A stretch of DNA of 64,000 nucleotides from an uncultured bacterium (GCA_937896235.1 CALBMX010000033.1:124001-188000); one strand, 5' to 3'; positions 36,478-46,009 are shown, counted from the first letter of the stretch. Translations and numbers: made by a program. The notes: generated by a model not told the origin, from the sequence alone.

Positions 36478-38898
36478 CTAGCGAATCTGCGGCTCGGCGA
36501 AGCCAACGCTTATCGGAGGCGGGCCTTGGCTCTCGGAGGGTTTGTCGGGCCATGGGCCGCCCATCGCTTCGAAGGTGATCGCAACGGTCTGACCTGCGAA
36601 CCTCTTCAGGTTGACCCGCACTGGAAACCAGCGGCGGTCGGACTCGTTTCGCCGCGAGTCGAGAGTGACTTCATAGAGCACCTCGCCATTTACGAGCACG
36701 CGCAGGAGCGCCCCCGGGCCGGGCATAAAGGCAGTGCGATCGTGCTCTGCGACAAAGAGCTCTAGCGCCTCTGCTTGGGGGGAGAGGGGCACGCCTTCCC
36801 AAGTCACTCGGCCCGGATACAAGATCGAGAGAGCTGTCTTCTGCTCGATTCCTAGCTCTATCCCGTGGGCGACCCGGAACGACTCAATTTGAATGTTGCC
36901 TCCGGCCACTGTCTTCTCGGTTGTCGGCTCAATCCGGGCGCGATGCAGCGAGGCGAAGAACGGATTCTCACCTGTGATCTCCCAGGTCTGAATACGATCG
37001 TGAGGTACGGTCGCTCCGGGGGCGAGTGATTGGTCGGTGTTTGCACTGGCCCATGCGAAGGGCAAAATACCACCAGCTGCGCCATAGAAGCCAGCACCCA
37101 CATACGGGTTGTGAATCCGGATCGGCCAGGGGTCCTCGAAGCTGACTACCGATTCATTTTTCATCCGCTGTACAAGCGCCGGATTCAGTAGGTACGTGCC
37201 GGAGAGGCCATCCGCACTTGCCGTGCAAAGTGCGGACTTGAAGATGTGATCGCCTGCGACGGGCTCATTGGAAGAGCGCGCAAGAATCGTAGGCCGCGAC
37301 CCCGATGCACGAAGAGCGGGCTCTTCCTCTAAGTACCAGCGGAAGCCAAGCTCCCCCCAGATAAAGAGCCTGCCAGCCTGAATCGAGTTTGGAGGTGCGC
37401 TCGCCGCCCTGCGCTCGGCAACCTTGGAGGCGAACTCTGGATACACACTCGCGGCGTGTAGATCGGCGACAGCGGAGCCGACACCGATGAGCGCTGTCGG
37501 CAGAATCGCGAGCCAACCAACGCGGGGCCCAAAACGCCGAGAGACGATCAGCGCTACAAACAGCACGAGCGCAGGAATCGCAGGTAAAACGTACCGAGTG
37601 GAGCCAAAAGGAACGGTGAACACAGCGGCAAATGCAAAGCCAATAAGCCAGGCAAAGAGCCATGTCTCGCGGTGCACGGCGTCTGGGGTTTGCACCTCTC
37701 GGGAGCGTGGAAAGAGCGCCGCCAAAAAGCGAAACAAGGGGCGGCTTGCACTCAGAAGCCCCGCTGCTCCAAGCACCAACAGCAGCCGCTGTAACCACAG
37801 ATTGACGCCGACGGGAGTGACCCCGACCCGACTCTCGGCCCATACTCCCAAAGCGACACCTAGACCCAGTCCAAGCCCAAGCAGTAGCTTTCCGAGTCCA
37901 TCTACGCCCCGCAGAGCTCGGAGCGCCTTGTTCGGAGCGCAAAGGCAGCTCACAAAGATTCCGAGTACGGCTCCCCCGAGCGCGGCGAAGGTCGCGAGCA
38001 GGCAGGCTGCGCGATCGATGTCGGGAATGTCTGCGAGCGCGTCGACCGCCCGAGTCGAATCCGAGACACCCGATGCTAAAAAAGTACTCGCGAGATAAGC
38101 TACGACGATTGCTGTCCCTATCGCGAACGGGAGAAATCCGAAACGGAAAGCCGAGCGCGTCTGCGCCTTGAGTTTCGCCCCTGCACTCTCCCCCTTCGTC
38201 TCCAAAGCGCCGGCAAATCGAGCGCGCGGCCAAATCAATGGCAGCGTGAACAGCATGGGGAGAACGGCAAGACCGTGGTAGCGAGTAAGCGAGGCGGCAG
38301 CGGCGAAAAGTCCCGCCGCCAAGAGCGCGCCCTTGTCGACCCGTCCTTGGCTTCCCTCGATCCCTCGCACTGCCAGGGCCAGAGATGCGCAGAAGAAGCT
38401 GAGCATCGGAAGGTCGGTCATTAGGGTCCCCGCCAAAGTCAAGGGGACTGAGGAGAGACAAACCAGCAGGGCGACTTGCAGCGGAGGAGCACCAAAGCGC
38501 GCTGCCAAGCTCGCCATTGCAACCGCGAGTAGGCCCAAGCAGAGGGCTGCAATCACGCGGGCAACGAGCTCTCCCGACTCCCCGAATCCAAGCGCAAACG
38601 CGAGTGTGTGCATCCATACTGGCCCGTGAAGAACACCTTGGCCAGCGGTCACGATCGTGCCTTGGTAAAGTGTCGTCTGCTCCAGAACGGTCGAGGGGTC
38701 GTCGCGAATGAGCTCGGCCACACGTAGGTAGGCCCAGTCGTCCTGGTGAACAGCCTTCCCCAAAAATGGGATGACAGCGCAAAACGAAATCAGAAACGCG
38801 AGGATCAATTCGATCGGGCGCGCGGCTCGGACTTCCCCCTCCATCGACACGGAAACCAAGTTAGTTTCGCTCTTCGCCAACGAACTCTCCGGCGACAT
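36478..38898 (-). CDS. GT39/ArnT-like membrane glycosyltransferase
   Basis: 806 residues from the ATG at 38898, which has GAGG 5 bases upstream; a second ATG at 38844 would avoid the 38-base overlap with the preceding glycosyltransferase gene. About ten to twelve hydrophobic helices fill residues 28-480. The acidic pair in VHQDDWAYLRVAEL (D53, D54) just after TM1 is the catalytic motif position of the PMT/ArnT superfamily. The C-terminal 300 residues are soluble and beta-rich, presumably periplasmic, and include two stretches that look like carbohydrate-binding sandwiches. It would transfer a sugar from a polyprenyl-phosphate donor, supplied perhaps by the GT2 protein encoded directly upstream. 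Acceptor unknown. Confidence 0.8.
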   Translation of the reverse strand: MSPESSLAKSETNLVSVSMEGEVRAARPIELILAFLISFCAVIPFLGKAVHQDDWAYLRVAELIRDDPSTVLEQTTLYQGTIVTAGQGVLHGPVWMHTLAFALGFGESGELVARVIAALCLGLLAVAMASLAARFGAPPLQVALLVCLSSVPLTLAGTLMTDLPMLSFFCASLALAVRGIEGSQGRVDKGALLAAGLFAAAASLTRYHGLAVLPMLFTLPLIWPRARFAGALETKGESAGAKLKAQTRSAFRFGFLPFAIGTAIVVAYLASTFLASGVSDSTRAVDALADIPDIDRAACLLATFAALGGAVLGIFVSCLCAPNKALRALRGVDGLGKLLLGLGLGLGVALGVWAESRVGVTPVGVNLWLQRLLLVLGAAGLLSASRPLFRFLAALFPRSREVQTPDAVHRETWLFAWLIGFAFAAVFTVPFGSTRYVLPAIPALVLFVALIVSRRFGPRVGWLAILPTALIGVGSAVADLHAASVYPEFASKVAERRAASAPPNSIQAGRLFIWGELGFRWYLEEEPALRASGSRPTILARSSNEPVAGDHIFKSALCTASADGLSGTYLLNPALVQRMKNESVVSFEDPWPIRIHNPYVGAGFYGAAGGILPFAWASANTDQSLAPGATVPHDRIQTWEITGENPFFASLHRARIEPTTEKTVAGGNIQIESFRVAHGIELGIEQKTALSILYPGRVTWEGVPLSPQAEALELFVAEHDRTAFMPGPGALLRVLVNGEVLYEVTLDSRRNESDRRWFPVRVNLKRFAGQTVAITFEAMGGPWPDKPSESQGPPPISVGFAEPQIR

Positions 38899-39829
38899 GT
38901 TCGCCTCGCAACTCGAAGAACGGTTGCCCTTGAACCAACCGATAAACGCGGTGCGTGAACTCGCCGAGCATTCCAAGGATGACCGTCTGCATTCCAATGA
39001 GGACGGAAATAAAGATTCCGACCTGAACCTGAGGGTAGTCGACAACGACACCAACTATCCGAAGAATAATGTAGAGCACGGCGCAGGCGGACCCAATCCC
39101 TAGAAGTGCTGCGCCCGCACCGGTTAGGCGTTGAAAGGGTCGATTGCTAAAGGAGACCATGAAGTCCAACGATAAACCGATCAATGAGAACATCGAGTAG
39201 CTCGACTCGCCTTCGCGCTCTAGCCCTTGGATTTCAATCTCGGTCCAGGATCGCGAGAGACGCGCAACCAGTGGTTTTAGGAAGCGCCGCTGCTCACCGG
39301 CAAACGCAATCTGGTCGATGATTCGCCTGTCAATCGCGGCCATCGGACAGCCCCAGTCGCGTAGGGGAACCCCCGTAACGCTCCGCACCAGGCGGTTCAT
39401 AAAGTACGAACCAAATCGCCGCAAGAGACTGTCTTTGCGAGACCCGCGAACGCCGGAGACGAACTCCTTGCCACCGCGCCAAGCTTCGATAAAGGGTGGG
39501 AGGTCTTCCGGTGATTGTTGCAGGTCGGCATCCAGGATGACGACCACTTCCCCCCTCGCCATTTCGAAGCCAGCGCACAGCGCCGCGTGCTGGCCGAAAT
39601 TGCGAACAAACTCGATGACGCGCAGGTGAGGCCTTGAGAGCCCCTCTTGCTTCAGAATATCTAGGCTGTCGTCGGGAGAGCCATCGACAACAAACACATA
39701 CTCGCACTCATAGCCTGTAAGTGTCTTGTCGAGCCGGCTGAGGAGCTCGGGCAATGTGTTGCGGTTCCCGTAGACGGGCACCACCACCGAGACTTCGGGC
39801 GGCGGGGATTGGATTGGGGCAGCTGTCAT
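38861..39829 (-). CDS. GT2 family polyprenyl-phosphate glycosyltransferase (ArnC/DPM1-like)
   Basis: 322 residues. An N-terminal GT-A domain has VSVVVPVYGNRNTLPELL, VVDGSPDDS and the metal-binding D100-A-D102 in VVILDADLQQSPED; the C-terminal third carries two transmembrane helices (about 232-260 and 270-292), as in ArnC and related polyprenyl-phosphate sugar transferases. The enzyme would load a sugar onto undecaprenyl phosphate at the cytoplasmic face. The gene for the GT39-like protein follows directly and overlaps by 38 bases in the chosen model, so the pair probably modifies an envelope glycan or lipid A. The sugar is not identifiable. Confidence 0.92.
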   Translation of the reverse strand: MTAAPIQSPPPEVSVVVPVYGNRNTLPELLSRLDKTLTGYECEYVFVVDGSPDDSLDILKQEGLSRPHLRVIEFVRNFGQHAALCAGFEMARGEVVVILDADLQQSPEDLPPFIEAWRGGKEFVSGVRGSRKDSLLRRFGSYFMNRLVRSVTGVPLRDWGCPMAAIDRRIIDQIAFAGEQRRFLKPLVARLSRSWTEIEIQGLEREGESSYSMFSLIGLSLDFMVSFSNRPFQRLTGAGAALLGIGSACAVLYIILRIVGVVVDYPQVQVGIFISVLIGMQTVILGMLGEFTHRVYRLVQGQPFFELRGEHVAGEFVGEERN

Positions 39830-39848
39830 AGGAATCGTTGGTGCGATT

Positions 39849-40787
39849 TTACCCCGCGCTGGGTGCCACCGTTATTGGTTCTTCAGGATTGGGATCGTTT
39901 GGGAGTTTCAAGCCGCGCTCATCTAGGCGAATGGTCTCTCCGGGGAGCAAGTTCTTGTGGACCGAGGAGGAGAGCACCTCAAGGATCCCCTCTTTGCACT
40001 CCACAAAGAGCACCCCCTGGAGTAGGGAGATGCTGGCGCGACCCTCTGTCAAGGTCAGCTGGCCCGCCGTCGAGGTGATCTCAAAGCTACCTTCAAGCTC
40101 CGCAACACCGTAAACGAACCGCAGCCGTGCAGGTGTGACGTACTCAGCAAGAACGCTAGAATCCGGGAAGAGCACAAGCTCGTTCTCGCCATGAAAGATG
40201 CGTGCCTCCGCATCGGACTCTGTGAAGATCTGCTCGCCACGAGGCATCCCGTGGTTGGGCTGATTGTCCCTCAGATGCCGCTCCCCGAGCTGAATTGTCC
40301 CCGAGCGCCACTCCACGCGAAACGCCGGACCCGGTTTGGGTGGTTTCGAGACCTGCATCATGAGGAAGATAAAAAACGACGTGATAAAAACGAGCCGCAA
40401 CCTCCAAATCACCTGCATGAAGGCATGGGTCGGCTGCTTCCCACTCATTGAGAATAAAACACCCATCGCCCCCAGCCCGCCAAGGCGTGGCCTGCTGTTC
40501 TTGCGCAGCTTCGCCTGCACATCGCGGCGCTCCTTGGAGCGCATCGCGCCAGTAAGTGAGGCGTGCAAGTCCACGGATTTGCGGTATTCGATCTCGCAAG
40601 ATTCGCAGACCTGTAAATGGGCACGCATCGCACTTTGAGCCCTCGTATCCCGATCGATTTTGAAGTTGCTACTTAGGAAGCGGCCCATGGCCTCACGAGC
40701 CTCTTCACAGCGAATGGGCGCGGACTCTTCGCTGCCGACAGAACCGACTTGGGGTCCTTCAACTCGATCTTTATTCGGATTCTTCAC
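39849..40787 (-). CDS. Zinc-finger anti-sigma/FecR-like membrane protein
   Basis: 312 residues from a GTG start. The N-terminal part has a zf-HC2-like motif, C27 with H57-x3-C61-x2-C64 (HLQVCESC), typical of zinc-binding anti-sigma factors. A single transmembrane helix lies near 130-146. The outer part (about 165-290) resembles FecR-type sensing domains, with beta strands such as GEQIFTESDAEARIFHGENE and a LLPGETIRLDE end. The usual arrangement would sequester an ECF sigma factor, but no sigma gene is adjacent; the downstream neighbours are the two glycosyltransferase genes, starting 20 bases away. It may act as an orphan sensor for envelope state. Confidence 0.75.
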   Translation of the reverse strand: MKNPNKDRVEGPQVGSVGSEESAPIRCEEAREAMGRFLSSNFKIDRDTRAQSAMRAHLQVCESCEIEYRKSVDLHASLTGAMRSKERRDVQAKLRKNSRPRLGGLGAMGVLFSMSGKQPTHAFMQVIWRLRLVFITSFFIFLMMQVSKPPKPGPAFRVEWRSGTIQLGERHLRDNQPNHGMPRGEQIFTESDAEARIFHGENELVLFPDSSVLAEYVTPARLRFVYGVAELEGSFEITSTAGQLTLTEGRASISLLQGVLFVECKEGILEVLSSSVHKNLLPGETIRLDERGLKLPNDPNPEEPITVAPSAG

Positions 40788-40823
40788 AGGTTACCCCAGC
40801 TTTCGGCCCAATCAACCGATGTC

Positions 40824-40852
40824 TTGAGAGTCCTATCCTGCCAGTTTATTAA
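40824..40852 (+). promoter_or_regulatory. Candidate sigma-70 type promoter for the KAS III gene
   Basis: TTGAGA (40824-40829, 5 of 6 matches) and TATTAA (40847-40852, 4 of 6) are separated by 17 bases and point toward the gene at 40938. An imperfect inverted repeat TCCTATC/GATAGGGA (40831-40837 and 40856-40863) overlaps the promoter and could be an operator or chance. Confidence 0.4.
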
Positions 40853-40937
40853 CCTGATAGGGATCTTGGCTGTACGCTCCGGCGTCATTCCATAAGGCCC
40901 TCTTCCATTCCCACTTTGGGACTTCCTTCATTCCGCC

Positions 40938-41987
40938 ATGCCCCGCATCATTACTGGAACCGGCAGCTACCTGCCCGAGCTTGTCATTACAAATAACGAC
41001 CTGCTCAAGTACGTCGAGAATTTTGACGAGCGCAAGGCGGGCTGCAGCTTGGACGACTGGTACCAGAAACGCTACGGCGTCAAGAGCCGTCGCTGGTCGG
41101 CTCCGTGGGAGAGTACTGGCGATCTCGCCGTCCACGCTTCCCGCAACGCGATTGCCGACGCGGGATTGGTTCCCGAAGATATCGAGCTGATCGTCATGGC
41201 GACAGCAACTAGCGATCACGTCGCCCCACACTCCGTCTCCAAGGTGCAGGCCGAGCTCGGCATCAGCGCCGTTTTCCACCAGCTACAGGACGCCTGTCCC
41301 GGCTTCATGAACGCACTGGTTATTGCCGACTCCCTGATGGCAAACCTAGGCTACAAAAAGGCGCTTGTCATCGCCGCTGAGGAGATGACTCACATCATCA
41401 ACAAGCGCGACTTTCGCATGGCCGGACTCTTTGCGGATGGCGCTGGAGCCGTCGTTTTGGAGGATCTTCCGGTCCCCCAAGAATTTGGTTTCGAGGCGTT
41501 CTACCTGGGCTCCAACGGCGCTGCCGGAAAAGCCCTGCGCGTCCCCGCCGGCGGTACGGCGATGCCCCTTACGCTCGAGCGGATCGCCACGGGCGACCAC
41601 TACCTCATCAGTGACTTCCGGGACGTCTATCCATTTGCCGTGCAGACCACGGCTCGCTGCATTACCGAGGTCCTCAAGCGTGCTGGCCTCACCATCGCCG
41701 ACGTCGACTATGTCATTCCGCACCACGCCAGCGCGAACATCATCGAAGACGGAATCGGCCAGGCGGGCATCCGTCCCGACCAGGTTCTCATGGTGATCGA
41801 CCACACCGGAAATACCTCCAGCGCAAGCGTGCCGACCGCGCTGGACGAATTCGCGCGCGCTGGCCACTTCAAAGAGGGCGACCGAATCTTGCTGCTTGCA
41901 CTTGGTGGTGGCATGGCCTGGGGCAGCACGGTGTTCCGCTGGTGCTCCAAAGACACGATCGCGGCCGCACGGAAAACGGGGAGCTAG
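40938..41987 (+). CDS. 3-oxoacyl-ACP synthase III family protein (KAS III)
   Basis: 349 residues. All three catalytic residues of the KAS III thiolase fold are visible: C120 in LQDACPGFMNA, H262 in VIPHHASANII and N292 in DHTGNTSSASVP. FADGAGAVVLED and the glycine-rich end LLLALGGGMAWGS are also typical. Family members start fatty acid synthesis (FabH) or make beta-keto products in secondary pathways. There is no fab operon here, so a specialised acyl condensation is as likely as a housekeeping FabH. It stands next to a small kinase-like gene, 77 bases downstream. Confidence 0.9.
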   Translation: MPRIITGTGSYLPELVITNNDLLKYVENFDERKAGCSLDDWYQKRYGVKSRRWSAPWESTGDLAVHASRNAIADAGLVPEDIELIVMATATSDHVAPHSVSKVQAELGISAVFHQLQDACPGFMNALVIADSLMANLGYKKALVIAAEEMTHIINKRDFRMAGLFADGAGAVVLEDLPVPQEFGFEAFYLGSNGAAGKALRVPAGGTAMPLTLERIATGDHYLISDFRDVYPFAVQTTARCITEVLKRAGLTIADVDYVIPHHASANIIEDGIGQAGIRPDQVLMVIDHTGNTSSASVPTALDEFARAGHFKEGDRILLLALGGGMAWGSTVFRWCSKDTIAAARKTGS

Positions 41988-42052
41988 CCGCCCTCCCGAG
42001 GAGATCTGGAGGCGGGGTCCAATTCCTTCTGCGCAGGGTGGCTCGAACGAGC

Positions 42053-42058
42053 TACCCT
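42053..42058 (+). promoter_or_regulatory. Possible -10 element of a leaderless promoter for the kinase-like gene
   Basis: TACCCT lies exactly 6 bases before the ATG at 42065. It matches TANNNT but is a poor match in its centre, and no -35 box is seen. Confidence 0.3.
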
Positions 42059-42064
42059 AGGCGC

Positions 42065-42841
42065 ATGTCTCCCTTTGAGCTCTCCTCTGCAAGTCACCGA
42101 GGACGATTCCATCCGCGTGTTGAGCGAGAGCTGGCTGTGCGCATGCTGGAGTCGGTTGCGACCATCGTCCCCACCGGCGCAAGAGCCCCCTGGAGGGGTA
42201 AGTCGGGCTGCCCCGAGTACTTCGTCAAGTACCGCGAGCTCTCTCTTCTAGACCGCATCCGGCGCCCTTTTGGCAATGCGTTCGAACGTTCGCTCGAGCT
42301 GGGGATAGCACTCGAGCGGCGCGGTATCCGCGTTGGCACTCCGCTTGCGATCCTGCGCGGCCCGGGGCGCTTTGGCCCGGGGCGTTGGCTTTACATGGAC
42401 GCCATTTCCGGCGAGGAGCTGGGGGAGGCCATCCTCTCGCTTGGCGATAGCGCCCGAGCAACACTTTTCCATCATCTCGCCCAGGTGATTGCCCACCTGC
42501 ACGACGCCGGTTTTCGGCAGCGCGACCTCAAAGCCCCGAACATTCTGATTGACGAGGAGTCCAACCCCGTGCTTGTCGACCTAGAGGGGATGCGAAACCT
42601 GGGGCGGCGCGCCCCTCGGCACCTACGGATTAAGGACTTGGCACGACTCGCTGCGAGCTTTCAATCCGAGGGTTTTGTGCGGGCAGGTGTCGTCGTAGAG
42701 GAGTGGGAGAAACTACTCTCGACCTACCTTATGACGACCGTTGACTCTGATTTGGACTCATTTTCCTTCCGGGAACAGGTCACCAGACTCGCCTCCGAGA
42801 AAGCGGAGTGGAATGCCCGAAAGGGGCGAATCCTGTCCTAG
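42065..42841 (+). CDS. Kdo-kinase/InaA-type protein kinase-like protein
   Basis: 258 residues. The small kinase fold is recognised from K55 in YFVKYRE (ATP lysine), the catalytic loop RQRDLKAPNILID (D154, N159) and VDLEG (D172) in the place of DFG. These are the signatures of lipopolysaccharide heptose/Kdo kinases and related RIO-like kinases that phosphorylate sugar acceptors in the lipid A core. The ATG at 42065 is preferred to an upstream in-frame ATG at 41942 inside the KAS III gene. It is downstream of that gene, and another kinase-like gene occurs near lpxB at 51398, which fits an envelope role. Confidence 0.8.
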   Translation: MSPFELSSASHRGRFHPRVERELAVRMLESVATIVPTGARAPWRGKSGCPEYFVKYRELSLLDRIRRPFGNAFERSLELGIALERRGIRVGTPLAILRGPGRFGPGRWLYMDAISGEELGEAILSLGDSARATLFHHLAQVIAHLHDAGFRQRDLKAPNILIDEESNPVLVDLEGMRNLGRRAPRHLRIKDLARLAASFQSEGFVRAGVVVEEWEKLLSTYLMTTVDSDLDSFSFREQVTRLASEKAEWNARKGRILS

Positions 42842-43110
42842 AAGTTCGTTTTCGGCGAAATGACTTCATTGGAATGGACTTGATGGATCTCAAGTTCCGG
42901 GGACTTTGGGGCGGCGGACGCTTCCATAGGTGCACAATAAAGCATATCTAAAGGCCTTCTAGTCTTCTTATCGGCCGCCGCGTGCGCTGGAATGTGGACT
43001 GGTCTTAGAACCAGGTAGCTGAGCTCCCCCCAATTAGGGGACCAGGGCGCGCGTCGCCCGGCCCTCCTGCGAACCCACCTCAAACCCAAATCTAAAAGAC
43101 ACCATCACTC
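42842..43110 (+). other. 269-base gap, probable promoter and structured leader of the outer-membrane barrel gene
   Basis: Three short hairpins lie close together before the start codon: CTGGT/ACCAG (42999-43014), CCCC/GGGG (43028-43040) and GGGCG/CGCCC (43045-43059). The last 50 bases are less structured. A long structured 5' leader is common for porin genes, but I recognise no known motif, and no promoter pair is convincing. Confidence 0.4.
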
Positions 43111-44337
43111 ATGAAATTCATGAAACTCGGTCTTCTAGCGGCAGGCGCAATGGCGCTTCCCGCTGCCGCAAACTCCGCCGATGACATCATCAATACCGGA
43201 CTGCTCACCCTTCAAGACGCGCCTTCCAGCTGGACGGAGGCGTTCGCTGCGGGAGAGGGCTCCATCTTCTTCAACTACCGCTGGGAGGAGGTTGACAGCA
43301 GCGCCGTAGCTGACGTGGACAACGCCCACGGCTCGACCTTGCGTACTGTCGTCGACTACCGCACGGCCACCTATGAGGGCTTCTCGGGTTACGTTCAGTT
43401 TGAAAACACGAGTGTCATCGGCGAGAGCGACCGCTACAGCACGGCAAACCGCCCCACCATCGCGGACCCTAAGGGTTCGGACCTGAACCAAGCCTATGTT
43501 GACATGGCCCTTGGTGGAGGAACTCTTCGCGTGGGCCGCCAAGAGGTGGTTCTCGACAACGCACGCTTCGTCGGAAACGTCGGCTGGCGTCAGAACCACC
43601 AGTCCTTTGACGCTTTGGCTTGGGTCGGCGGCGCGGACCTGCCCTTTGGGATCGTCTACGGTTATGTCGACAACATCAACACAATCACCGCGGGCGCACT
43701 TCGCACCAAATCACACATACTCAACATCTCCAAGGATCTGGACGGTGTAGGCAAAGCCAGCGTCTACGGTTATGCCCTTGACGTGCTTGCCGTACCCGGG
43801 CTCTCGACGATGACCATCGGTGCCCGCATCGATGGCAAAATGGATCTCTCGGACGACATGAAGATGGCCTACCTACTTGAGTACGCCACGCAGTCTGACT
43901 ATGCCGACAACACCAGCATGGACGCGGACTACTACCACGTCAAACTCGGTGCAGACCTCGGCAGCTTTAAGGTAGCCGTTGGACAAGAGTCCCTTGGAAG
44001 CGACAACGGCTTGGTGGGCTTTTCAACCCCCCTCGCCACAAAGCATGCTTTCAACGGCTGGGCTGACAAATTCCTAAACACCCCCGCCGCGGGCCTTGAA
44101 GACCTCTACTTCAGCGCTGGCACGATGGTCAGTGGCGTCAACTTGTCCGCAGTGCTCCACGACTTCTCCTCGGAGTTCGGCAGCACGGACTACGGCACCG
44201 AGCTGGACTTTGTCGCAAAATACAAGGCCAATGAATACTTGACCTATGGCCTCAAGTACGCTGACTTCTCCGCCGACTCGAGTGGCGGTATGGACGACAT
44301 CAACAAGATGTGGTTCTGGGTTACTTGGGCACCCTAA
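43111..44337 (+). CDS. Outer-membrane beta-barrel protein, alginate-export (AlgE)-like
   Basis: 408 residues with a signal peptide (cleavage near PAAANSA). The body alternates short strands ending in aromatic residues. The segments SDLNQAYVDMALGGGTLRVG, RQEVVLDNARFVGNVGWRQN and QSFDALAW match the alginate-export domain, which is also used by general porins. The protein ends MWFWVTWAP, a typical last barrel strand. It would form a channel for small anionic or carbohydrate molecules in the outer membrane. A strong terminator lies 85 bases after the stop. The gene is apparently monocistronic, and its exact substrate is unknown. Confidence 0.85.
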   Translation: MKFMKLGLLAAGAMALPAAANSADDIINTGLLTLQDAPSSWTEAFAAGEGSIFFNYRWEEVDSSAVADVDNAHGSTLRTVVDYRTATYEGFSGYVQFENTSVIGESDRYSTANRPTIADPKGSDLNQAYVDMALGGGTLRVGRQEVVLDNARFVGNVGWRQNHQSFDALAWVGGADLPFGIVYGYVDNINTITAGALRTKSHILNISKDLDGVGKASVYGYALDVLAVPGLSTMTIGARIDGKMDLSDDMKMAYLLEYATQSDYADNTSMDADYYHVKLGADLGSFKVAVGQESLGSDNGLVGFSTPLATKHAFNGWADKFLNTPAAGLEDLYFSAGTMVSGVNLSAVLHDFSSEFGSTDYGTELDFVAKYKANEYLTYGLKYADFSADSSGGMDDINKMWFWVTWAP

Positions 44338-44421
44338 TCAACACCCACTAAGGACAGGGCCGTCCGCGTGACGAGCCCCGCCTGGAGTGCCGCCACAAGG
44401 TGACTCTCTAGGCTAGCCAAC

Positions 44422-44466
44422 GAAGAGAGCCCCGATCGCGTGGAATACGCAATCGGGGCTCTCTTC
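44422..44466. terminator. 15-bp perfect stem, bidirectional terminator
   Basis: GAAGAGAGCCCCGAT (44422-44436) pairs perfectly with 44452-44466; a GCGT/ACGC inner stem can form in the loop. It lies between the convergent outer-membrane protein and gltX genes. No long U-tract is present on either side. Confidence 0.75.
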
Positions 44467-44491
44467 AAAGAAGCCCGATTTCAGCGGCGAA

Positions 44492-46009
44492 TCAGGCATT
44501 TCGAGGCTCTTCCGCCAAACGTGCCGCACCTGCGGCAATACGAGCCAGGGTCTTCTCGTGGCCGAGTAGACCTATAATCTCGAATAGATCCGCCCCGCCG
44601 GCAGCACCTGTCAGCACACAGCGCAGGGGCTGGAAGAGGCCGGGAATCTTCAGCCCGCGCTCGCCGATCCACTCTTTCGTCGCTGCGCCAAGCGCACCAG
44701 GATCGACGGCGTCTCCCCCATCGAATTGCGAAGCTAACCACGTTGCAAAGTCAGCTAAGATCGCGGCCCCACCCTCGTGTTTACGCGCGCCTTGCTCGGC
44801 CTTCTGGTCCCACTCGACATCGCCGTCCCCAGCAAAGAGATACGCGAGCCGTCCCGGTAACTCCGAGTACAGGCTAAAGCGCTCTTGCTCAACTTTGACC
44901 GCGCGCAAGAACCACTCGTTTCGCTCGACAAGCTCCTCCCTTGTCATCAGGCCAGCGGCCGTCATATACGGTCCACAGCGCTCGGCAAGTCGCTCGACCG
45001 AGTCCCTCCGAACGTACTCGCCAGCCATCCACTTGAATTTCTCAGGGTCGAAAATACTGCCGCCTTTGGCGACGCTCTCGGGTGTAAAATTCTTCACGAG
45101 CTCCTCAATCGAGAAGATGTCATTCTCCCCGTCGAGCGCCCAGCCTTGCAGGCAAAGAAAGTTGAGGACGGCCTCGGGCGGGTACCCCAAGTCCAGGTAG
45201 TCCTGAAGGGCCGTATCCCCCGTGCGCTTGGACAGCTTCTTGCCGTCCTTTCCGAGCATGAGAGGGAGGTGCGCATACAGCGGGACGTCGAGGCCCAGAG
45301 CGCGAAAAATCAACACCTGCTTGGGCGTATTCGTGAGGTGCTCTTCGCCGCGCATGACATGGGTGATCTCCATGTCCGAGTCGTCAACGACCACGACAAA
45401 GTTGTACGTCGGCGCGCCGTCGGCGCGCACCATGATCCAATCGTCCACCTCGGTGTTCTGAAAGGTCACTTCGCCGCGAATTAAGTCGGTGAAGGTCGTC
45501 TGCCCTTCCGGTACAGAAAAGCGAAGCACAGCCCGCTCACCGGCGGCAACGCGTGCATCGGCAGCTTCTTTGGGGAGGTCCTTACAGCAGCCGTCATAGC
45601 GGGGGTTTTCCTTGCGCTCCATCTGTGCCTCTCGCAGCTCCACCAGGCGCTCGGAGGAACAGAAGCAGCGATAGGCCCAGCCAGCTTGAAACAGACTTGC
45701 GGCGACACCTAGGTAGCGCTCAAAGCGCTCGGTCTGCCGGTAGGGCCCAAACGGCCCCCCAACATCCGGACCTTCGTCCCAGTCCATCCCCATGCGCTTC
45801 AGGCCATCGAGGATCGCCACCTCGTACTCCTTCTTCGACCGAATGGGGTCCGTGTCCTCGATGCGCAATACCATCGAGCCGCCCATACGGCGGGCATAGG
45901 CCCAGTTAAATAGGGCTGTACGAGCACCACCGATGTGCAGTTGACCAGTGGGACTCGGTGCGAAGCGTAAGCGGATGTTCTTGTCAGACACGTCGGGCGT
46001 CGGGGGCAA
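44492..46009 (-). CDS. gltX: Glutamate--tRNA ligase
   Basis: 505 residues. The HIGH-type motif is HIGG (25-28) in FAPSPTGQLHIGGART, and the KMSKS-type motif is KLSKR (258-262). The zinc-binding-like cluster C115-x-C117, Y138 and C141/C142 seen in many GluRS is intact. The annotated start is TTG (46009) with no Shine-Dalgarno sequence; a GTG six codons downstream (45991) fits the usual N-terminus better, so the start is uncertain. The enzyme charges tRNA-Glu and, where no GlnRS exists, also tRNA-Gln for amidation. The gene is monocistronic, ending next to the strong shared terminator. Confidence 0.96.
   Translation of the reverse strand: MPPTPDVSDKNIRLRFAPSPTGQLHIGGARTALFNWAYARRMGGSMVLRIEDTDPIRSKKEYEVAILDGLKRMGMDWDEGPDVGGPFGPYRQTERFERYLGVAASLFQAGWAYRCFCSSERLVELREAQMERKENPRYDGCCKDLPKEAADARVAAGERAVLRFSVPEGQTTFTDLIRGEVTFQNTEVDDWIMVRADGAPTYNFVVVVDDSDMEITHVMRGEEHLTNTPKQVLIFRALGLDVPLYAHLPLMLGKDGKKLSKRTGDTALQDYLDLGYPPEAVLNFLCLQGWALDGENDIFSIEELVKNFTPESVAKGGSIFDPEKFKWMAGEYVRRDSVERLAERCGPYMTAAGLMTREELVERNEWFLRAVKVEQERFSLYSELPGRLAYLFAGDGDVEWDQKAEQGARKHEGGAAILADFATWLASQFDGGDAVDPGALGAATKEWIGERGLKIPGLFQPLRCVLTGAAGGADLFEIIGLLGHEKTLARIAAGAARLAEEPRNA

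Noticed and set aside
37265-38782. A 505-codon frame on the minus strand in another phase of the GT39-like gene
   Set aside because: The product is Arg/Ser/Cys rich without hydrophobic pattern, and the GT39 frame shows a clear membrane protein over the same stretch.
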